Under the pieces are notes generated by a model. The model saw only the letters and a program-made list of their open reading frames with translations. It did no database searches and was not told the origin of the DNA. A DNA stretch of 64,000 nucleotides from Macrostomum hystrix (taxonomy: Eukaryota > Platyhelminthes > Macrostomidae), in assembly GCA_950097015.1 (NCBI GenBank), contig CATNEN010000001.1, positions 17,240,501 to 17,304,500 of the forward strand, in the 5' to 3' direction. Below, piece by piece: positions 57,929-64,000 of this stretch. Each line of letters opens with the position of its first letter. Position 1 is the first letter of the stretch. The translations under genes and the position numbers were made by a program.

Positions 57929-58298
57929 CAACCTGGGCCTCGTCAGACCCGCTGCTGCTGCTACTACTCGGTGCCGGACGGCGTACCTGCGCACTCGCCT
58001 CAGCAGTGTCAGGCACTGCTTGCACCGCGATATTTCGCTTCTTAACAACTGGCCCAGAGGGAGTTGCAGCATGGCGTTTGACTGCCTGCTGCAAGCGGGG
58101 AAGAGACGGCATGAAGTGTTTGTGCCAATTCGGTGAGCGCTGACCCAAAGGAAAGGGCGCACTATTACCGAATTGACCCCTTAGCAACTCCACCCGTCTA
58201 CTTACCTCTACTGGCCCATTAACTCTCCGAACGACGCCCATTAGCCGCGGGCGCGTGGGCACCCGTTCTTCAGGGTCGTTGTTTTCCTTATTGTCCAT
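57914..58298 (-). pseudogene. N-terminal half of the retrotransposon accessory ORF
   Basis: Starts at ATG (MDNKENNDPEERV) at 58298 on minus and runs through a basic, Arg-rich region and a Ser-rich acidic stretch (PSSSSSSGSDEAQ) to PNED in the 15-bp duplication. It then terminates two codons into the inserted DNA. The coding sequence resumes in the same frame at 43337. No homologue recognised. Confidence 0.65.
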
Positions 58299-58366
58299 TT
58301 GTTTTTCTTATGCTTTTCTTATTTTTCTTTTTGGGCGTCTTCTTGCCACGCTTCGGACAACAGGAA

Positions 58367-59197
58367 TCACTGAAACATTGTAGGTAGGCCGTACATTGCT
58401 CTGATGAAATAGGATTTCCTGCTAGGATCTATTTGTAGCCTTTCCGGCTCTCGCCTTTCTCTCTGTGGCCTCTGCCGCGGCTCTAGCTCCCTAGCCTCAC
58501 CTACTTCCTCGGCCCTAACACTGTCTGCGACTTCCCCGTGTACAGAGGATGGGATAGGGGGCAGGGTTGGAGAGGGCAACGGACTGTCCGACGGCAGGAC
58601 AACCACATCACCAGACGCCTCCCCCGCCTCTTCTCCGTTGCAGAACTCCTGGCCGACCGACTCGTGGAGACTTGACCCAGAGGCAGCCCGCAAGTGCCAC
58701 TGGCGTGCGCCCCTTAGGCCAATCTCGTCGTTGTCTTCTCCGTCGTTGCTGTCCTCTGGTTCGCCGGCCGCGTCAGCTATCGGAGGGCTACCCTGGGGCT
58801 GCCTTCCGCGCTTCCGCTGTGCCGTGCTCACCTCCTTCGTCACCTGAAGTTGTTGACGGAGATGATGTTCTTCCTTGCCTGACAACCTCAGCTCCTCCAT
58901 CGGGTGTCGGATTGCCGGGTCTTGGCGCTGAGCTTCCAGCAACTCAACCTGGCTAACCGGCACCTTCAGGACCACTGCTCTTACCGGAGGCAGCCCTCCA
59001 CTGTACTCGTCCTCCTTGTCCTTGGACCCAGGAGCCCTGGCAGCAGGGGGTATCCTTGACAGGCGAGACTGGTCGCAACGAGTCTGACAACACCCCTCCA
59101 CCTCTGCTCCCTGTCCCACAGAGAGACCAGCAGTCGGCAGGCAGGACTGGCTGCAACGAGCTAACTGCTGATCCTCCTGACCCGAGGACCCTGACAC
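58367..59197 (-). pseudogene. pol C-terminal remnant of the LTR retrotransposon
   Basis: It includes VSQVELLEAQRQDPAI, which resembles the segment before the integrase zinc-binding region in Ty3/gypsy pol, and ends with an Arg/Glu-rich tail (RQRPQRERREPERL) as found after the integrase. Between them is only low-complexity polar sequence. No RT YxDD-type motif, RNase H or integrase DDE core is visible here, so most of pol has been deleted. The frame differs from that of the protease ORF upstream. Confidence 0.5.
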
Positions 59198-59580
59198 AGC
59201 GGGATCAGTCGCTCGCAGGCAGGACTGGCTGCAACGAGCCAGCGACTTCTCCCGTTTCTGAGAACTCCTCGACAGCAGGATTCGGTGTCTGCAGGCAGGA
59301 CTGGCTGCAACGAGCGGACACTTCCTCCTCTGTCTCCGGACACACCAGAGGCTCCGGACCCGGCGCCTGCAGGCAGGACTGGCTGCGACGAGCGGGCACC
59401 TTCTCCTTTACCTCTGAGCCTTCAGCCACCACTTGGGTCTGCACCTGCGCCATGGCATCACAGCCCCGCACCCAGTGCTCCTCCCTCGTGGCTCCCTGGC
59501 TCCAGCTACCTTCCGTAGCTACCGTCTGCACGGCGGCGTCCACAGTCTGCAGGCAGAACTGGCTGCGACGAGCTGACTGC
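59060..59580 (-). repeat. Six diverged copies of a CAGGCAGGACTGGCTGCAAC motif
   Basis: Copies near 59065, 59136, 59213, 59290, 59368 and 59547. On minus they encode an S-Q-S-C-L-Q-type peptide about every 25 residues in the spacer between protease and the pol remnant. Spacing is mostly 77-78 bp, showing tandem duplication inside the coding region. Confidence 0.85.
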
Positions 59581-60470
59581 GGGGCCCCGTAGACAGGTGC
59601 TTCCTGCCTCAAAGGCTGGCCTGCGGTCGTGTCTTCCTGACACCCTTGCAGCACCGTCTTGTCTTTGCGCACCTCGACAGGTTCCAGGACTGGCGTCTCT
59701 TCCGACTCTGGCAGATGCTTCAGCTCGTCTGCCTTCACGGACCTTGCCAGCCCTACAAGTTTATTCCGACGAATGACAGCCGGGAAGCAAGAGGTGTTGA
59801 CGACTTCAACACATCCTGTACCGTCCGCCATCGTCATTAATGCTGGAGTCATCCCTACCTGAGACACTCCCGGCTTCAGTCCTGACTTTAAGGACTTAAC
59901 AAACAGCGGCGTGCCGTGACAGTCCGTCCGGCCACCCGCTAACTTCACCGCTACGAGCATCGAAGAGCGCGCTGGCACAGTGGTCTGCTCGAGTGAGTAA
60001 ACCCGACTGGCCCTCGCCTCTCGCCTCGTGAATCTCAGCGGCACTCTGGTTCCTGATTTGATGGTCAGCATCCCCTTCGGAAAATCAATCTTCTGGGTGT
60101 GCTGGCGCATGAAATCAATTCCTAAGATGTTCTCGTGTTCGCCCTTTGTCACGCAGAACTCGACGTCTACTGTGTAGTCGCCAAGCCTGACCTCAAAGGC
60201 GACTCGCCCTAGCACTGGCAACCGAGAACCATCGAAGTTGCACAGGGCACTCTCTCCTATTTGCACAGCGTGCGGCACTACATGCCTCAGAGATACCCAC
60301 GTCTCACTTCCAATTAGACAGCGCCTGCTCCCTGAATCTAGGAGAAAGGGCACTGTCTTCTTGGAGACCATCGCCGTTACATAGGGGTCAGCGTTGGAGG
60401 CATACCAACGCTCGAGGAAGCTGGTGCTAGGAGAGCCCCTACCCTCTCCTCCAGCTTGCTCCTCAGTTCC
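59205..60470 (-). pseudogene. Retropepsin-type protease region
   Basis: Numbered from 60608: VPFLLDSGSRRCLIG has the catalytic Asp91 (DSG) and ENILGIDFM gives the ILG flap-side motif at 161-163. The 70-residue spacing is normal for a Ty3/gypsy protease. Then comes ARSSMLVAVKL, typical of the protease-RT linker, but no RT follows: the frame enters the SQSCLQ repeats and stops at 59205. The protease core is intact. Confidence 0.75.
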
Positions 60471-60472
60471 CC

Positions 60473-60880
60473 TCAGGCCCGTCCAGGAACTGGACTGCGA
60501 GGGGCATCGCCTTCCATGCTCCTCGCCGTCCCGTTTCCCGACGTCTGAGTGCCTTGGGCCTGCAGCTCGGACTGCTGCCTGGGCTCTTGCCGTTGCTCTC
60601 TCGGGCACCCCTGAGTGTGGTGCTCATAACGTGGCTTAGCTGGCGTCGTCGGGTACTCACGCCTCAGGTGTCCAAACTTTCCGCAACCAAAGCATGCCCC
60701 TCTTGGCGGCGCCGGTCCTTCCTGCTGCACGGCCCCCTGTGGTCGGCTGAGTGCCTGGACCAGCATCTCCTGCATCTCTTGCTGATGCTGCAGCTGCAGT
60801 CCCTGACACTCAATCATCTTGGTCATCAGCGATTCGAGTCCCTTCAGCGCAGCGGTAACACCTTGCGGTGGCCTCGTCTT
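60473..60880 (-). pseudogene. Nucleocapsid with defective zinc knuckle
   Basis: A helical Gln-rich segment (LQLQHQQEMQEMLVQAL) leads to CFGCGKFGHLRREY, a C-X2-C-X4-H-X4-Y knuckle in which the last Cys is Tyr (codon at 60653-60655, TGC to TAC). This would weaken zinc binding. It is in a different frame from gag, the switch lying near 60880, and from the protease, the switch lying near 60470. Confidence 0.7.
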
Positions 60881-61733
60881 CGCCGTGCACCATCCGAGCC
60901 GGCCCATCCTTCGCCCTCTGGACTGCCTCGTCGACCACCTCTAGGCGCTTTAACTCTCGCCTAACTTCCAGGAGTGTTCTAGGGCGAGTCCGCAGCAGGT
61001 GCTTGCGGTTCTCAACCGAAGTCCGAACTCCCTTAATAAACTGGTCGACCAACTCATAGTCCAAGTCTCTCTGGCGAAGGTTGGTGTAGGCCTGCTCACC
61101 GAGTCCCTGCAACGCATCAGCATAGTCATCAAGCGTTTCCGCTTTCTTCTGATAGCGGTTGCGGAACTCGTCTCGGTACTCCTCAGGACTGCTCAGCTCC
61201 GCGAATCGCTCCACAATACGCTCCTTGAATTGGGCATACGTGAGCTCTTCGGGCAGCCTCATCCTGAGGACGGCATTCAGGCACTGTACATCGAGGTGGT
61301 CGAGCAGAAGGGCCTTGCGTGTCTCCGAACTGCGAATCGCAGCAAGGGCGCAATACGCTTCAAACGCCTCCACCCACAGATGTACGTCCTGACCCCGAGA
61401 AAACTTGGCAATCTTCGCCGTCCTACCTTGTTGTTGTTCCACCTGCTTCTCCATCAGGTTGAGCATCCGGTACACCAGGTCAGCCGTTGCCCTGTCGTCC
61501 AGCCTCGGTCGTCGTCGCCTTGCTGCCGCCGCCGCTCCTCGGTCGTCCTCGCCGCCGGACTGGTCGTCGTCGCCGAAGTCGCTCTCGCTGTCCTCGCCGT
61601 CGCCGACGCAGCCGTTTCCGCGGTCATACCATCTTGACCGAGCTTCCTGCAGCGCACAGCCACCGCGAGACTCCTTGCTCCGGGCTACCTGCTGCCTCTC
61701 CTCCCTCTCAGAATCCAGCTCCTCTTGGGACAT
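60870..61733 (-). CDS. gag capsid region of the LTR retrotransposon
   Basis: Start ATG at 61733, about 50 bp downstream of the primer-binding site. The N-terminal 70 residues are acidic and Arg-rich. A Retrotrans_gag-type capsid follows (about 105-265): DVHLWVEAFEAYCAL, LPEELTYAQFKERIVERF, YADALQGLGEQAY, LVDQFIKGVR. The open frame ends at 60810, but homologous sequence leaves the frame at about 60880, so a one-base frameshift has occurred. Capsid itself is uninterrupted. Confidence 0.75.
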
Positions 61734-61779
61734 GGCGTTCGTTTCCGCAGTGAATGAGTAAAAGGCTAACTCGAATCAC

Positions 61780-61795
61780 ACCGCTTTGCCACCAA
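61780..61795 (-). other. Candidate tRNA primer-binding site
   Basis: On minus TTGGTGGCAAAGCGGT follows the LTR end (ATAACA). TGG at the start pairs with the CCA of a tRNA 3' end. The tRNA species is not identified. Confidence 0.55.
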
Positions 61796-62100
61796 TGTTA
61801 TACCTGTGGTAGCATGGCACACACAATTGGTAAAATGACCAAGACAGGAACTAGATTCTGAGAGGATCTTTTCCGGCCTCAACGCTGGTGCTTCCTAGCA
61901 GAGGAACAATCCGGTAGTCAGGCTCCGAATGTCACGTTCTCTCGTGCTTTCCTCTAATCGGACTACGTCCTAACTGCACTCGCAGATCTTATGCTCGATC
62001 GGGCGGCACACCAAGCTTCAAAATGCAGTATGCGGCCTAGATCAACAATAGTTTTCTAAGATCTTAGAGGCAAGGTAAATTAATGCAAACACGGACGGTA
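61796..62100 (-). repeat. Truncated 5' LTR (U5 side only)
   Basis: Homologous to 41682-41995 and begins TGTTATACC on plus. Similarity stops at GACGGTA near 62100, before the TATA box and U3, so this LTR has lost its promoter end. Confidence 0.8.
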
Positions 62101-63605
62101 AGCACAAACGCATGAAGAAATTTCATTTTGCATTATGAAGTATGGGTGCCTACAGCCCTATCCGGGATGCAGGACCCGTGCGTCAGCCTGACGGCTCTTG
62201 CACCATTATATTATTTTATGAAGCGATGTTTGTTCGAGATTATTTGTAAAACGAATGAATTTCGATAAAAGTTTTGTATGGGATTTCGAAGTGAAATTTG
62301 AATATTTTGGGTGTGTAAAAAAGCATGTATTAGGCATGTACGAGAAAGAAAAAAAAGAATAAAGTGAAAAGTGTGCAGCATTCATTGTGTAAATTAGTAA
62401 AACAAATAAAATAAAACAATCAGGCAAAGAGCACAGTTAATTCTGTAAATGGTAAAACAAATATAACAAATATAACAAAATGCATGCATTAAACAGGTGA
62501 GCAGATTAAAACTAAAAAAGTTTACATTAGTCCCTAAGGTCCCTAAGCAGCAGAGAAATCACAAAGAAAAGGAAATGAAATTCAGATTTGGCAGCAGATG
62601 TATTTGTTACAAAGTAAATTTGAAATTGATTTGATTTTGGTGGATTTTTCTTGTATTTTTCGACTTGTTACTGTGAGTAGTGAATTTTGGTACCCTACCA
62701 AGAGAGCGAATTCTCTCTGTGGTGGGTCTGATTTTTTAGGGTATAAATACAAATGCCAATAGTACTGGTATATCTGATTAAGTTCAGATGACCAAAGAGA
62801 CAAAGTTAAGCCGATATACATTAATTTGTATGTACTGGCCCAGTGTTTGTGGTTCACTGGTAACCTGTGGTAGATATTCTAACTGCAGGGAACGTCCCAC
62901 GTCTCGGTTTGATGATGACAGTCAAGATTGCCATGACATACTTGTGTGGTAGATTTGTCTAGAACCGAGACACAGCTTTTTGATTTTTGCTTTTTTGCTT
63001 CTTGTTTGTTTTGTGATTACGTGTTTCGATCAGTTCCAATTTTCAATCAATTTCAAATTTTACGTTATTATTTTTCCATCTTAGCAGAAGCGACCTTCAA
63101 AAATTAGGTTTACTGGTAATTTTGGTGAGCAGTGTTATATATTGTTGTGTATTTGCTTTGCTAACTAATTATAGTCATTCATAGACGGACTTTTGATTTA
63201 GATATTAGTCTATGGTTCATAGGGATTAAGTTCGACTGTACACATTTATTTGCTTCAAGTCTCGATACTTTTCGTTTAAATATAAACAAGCTACGAGCGC
63301 GCTACCGCTAAGACATTTCAACTTCTAACTTCCCAAAAGTTTTACCGACTTCGCGCCATTCAAAACGTAACATATATATAGGCTCAAATTTGGATTTTAG
63401 GAAGAAATTTTCTTTCTTTTTGCAGTCAAAGAGACCGCAGTCCATTCGTCGTTTCTGGTAAGTAGGTTTTCTGTCTTATCTATTACATTTAATCATCTGT
63501 GTTACCTAATCATTTTTAACGAAGCCAGAGTTGGTGATTACAGTGATAAATTTAAGTGGTATAGGGTCGGTAATTGAGATGGGACTAGTCAGATCCAGCC
63601 AGACG
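62101..63605. other. AT-rich intergenic DNA
   Basis: No gene is supported. An ATAACAAAT-type run lies near 62455-62480. GTCTCGGTT (62900) and AACCGAGAC (62962) form a spaced inverted repeat. Confidence 0.45.
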
Positions 63606-64000
63606 TTTTAAGGTTTAGGATTTTTAGTTTTGATTAGACCTTTTGATTGGCAGAGTTTGTACAGTCTAGTGAAGAGTAGGGAGTTTGCACCAATAGGTAG
63701 GCTAATGTCGCGTGGAATGGTATCCAGACCATGTATTTTGTTTATTTTGCCCTTTTGGAACCAGGAAGAAGCCAGGTTTTCAAGTCTGGTCTTCACTGGC
63801 TCCATGTTCGAGATTTTGTGTAAGTATTTCGAACAGCAATATTTTGGTGCCCCATGGCAAATTCTGAGTGCTCTGTTTTGGATGATTTGTAACCTGTTCA
63901 TTTGTGTTTTGTTTAGCAGCACCAGAATTGGTGCTGCATAACATATTATGCTCTCTATATATGCTCTATAGATTCTGATTAGGGATTTGTTAGTGGCATT
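63606..64000 (-). mobile_element. LINE fragment continuing past the window edge
   Basis: Minus-strand reading from 64000: an RT thumb segment (IRIYRAYIESIICYAAPILV), then QIIQNRALRICHGAP and a C-terminal region, with no stop until 63608. The same blocks occur in the LINE at 15539-16745 (YVESTMTYGAPIL, IQNIALRIFYGIP), but the sequence is well diverged, so it is a different family or subfamily of the same Jockey/CR1-like group. Upstream RT domains should lie beyond the window. Confidence 0.8.

Larger units (their letters stand above)
41682..62100 (-). mobile_element. Minus-strand Ty3/gypsy-like LTR retrotransposon, deleted and split by a 14.6 kb insertion
   Basis: Reading on minus: truncated 5' LTR (62100-61796), primer-binding site (about 61795-61780), gag, nucleocapsid, protease, a repeat-rich spacer, a pol C-terminal remnant, a 3' accessory ORF, purine tract (about 42448-42425), and 3' LTR (about 42415-41682). 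RT, RNase H and integrase core are absent. The LTRs share TACCTGTGGTAGC, GCACACACAATTGGTAAA, GGAACA(A/G)TCCGGTAGTCAGGC, GATCGGGCGGCACAC and TGCAGTATGCGGCCTAGA. Excluding the insertion the remnant is about 5.8 kb. It is non-autonomous and defective. Confidence 0.8.

Noticed and set aside
60999-61637. 212-codon plus-strand ORF
   Set aside because: Antisense to the gag capsid frame, which has recognisable motifs.

Overview
The window looks like repeat-rich nuclear DNA of an invertebrate animal; I cannot name the species. Evidence: one long intronless gene and one probable spliced gene in about 64 kb, several non-LTR retrotransposon fragments, a Ty3/gypsy-like LTR retrotransposon, tRNA-derived SINE-like copies, minisatellites, and a 21.6 kb satellite array. 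There are no operons, Shine-Dalgarno-led gene clusters or prokaryotic RNA genes.

Layout. 1-4.2 kb holds an intact unrecognised 701-codon gene (1116-3221, +) with its flanks. 4.2-5.8 kb is a 33-bp minisatellite open on both strands. 5.8-8.4 kb is AT-rich with small duplications. 8.4-9.03 kb is a 24-bp/18-bp minisatellite. 9.5-9.7 kb and 10.6-10.96 kb are CTG/CAG-type triplet tracts. 10.97-13.2 kb is an internally deleted RNase H-bearing LINE on the minus strand whose N-terminal ORF carries the exact C-terminal decapeptide of ubiquitin just before the endonuclease. 13.2-15.4 kb is AT-rich with short tandem repeats. 15.5-16.75 kb is a 5'-truncated Jockey/CR1-type LINE (minus). 17,044-38,633 is a head-to-tail array of a 1,241-bp unit (17 complete, one partial). 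Each unit has a TATA box, a G-rich run and a strong hairpin, and rare variants show dimeric and trimeric higher-order periodicity. 38.9-39.98 kb is the last exon of an unrecognised host-like gene (minus) with one frame break at a homopolymer.

From 41.68 to about 62.1 kb lies one minus-strand LTR retrotransposon: 3' LTR 41,682-~42,415, a truncated U5-side 5' LTR 61,796-~62,100, gag, nucleocapsid and protease. Reverse transcriptase, RNase H and most of integrase are missing. Its 3' accessory ORF is split by a 14.6 kb insertion (43,338-57,913) flanked by a perfect 15-bp duplication; removing the insertion with one duplicate would rejoin the frame. The insertion contains opposed SINEs, a ~185-bp tandem repeat, a 314-codon ORF with a Cys/His-rich N-terminus, and two 2.2 kb direct repeats with TATA boxes that resemble the LTRs of a non-coding element. 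A further LINE runs off the right edge (63,606-64,000, minus).

The points most worth a second look are the ubiquitin-tail motif in the LINE, the TATA-bearing satellite array with nested higher-order repeats, and the 14.6 kb insertion with a 15-bp target duplication and no recognised transposase or reverse transcriptase.
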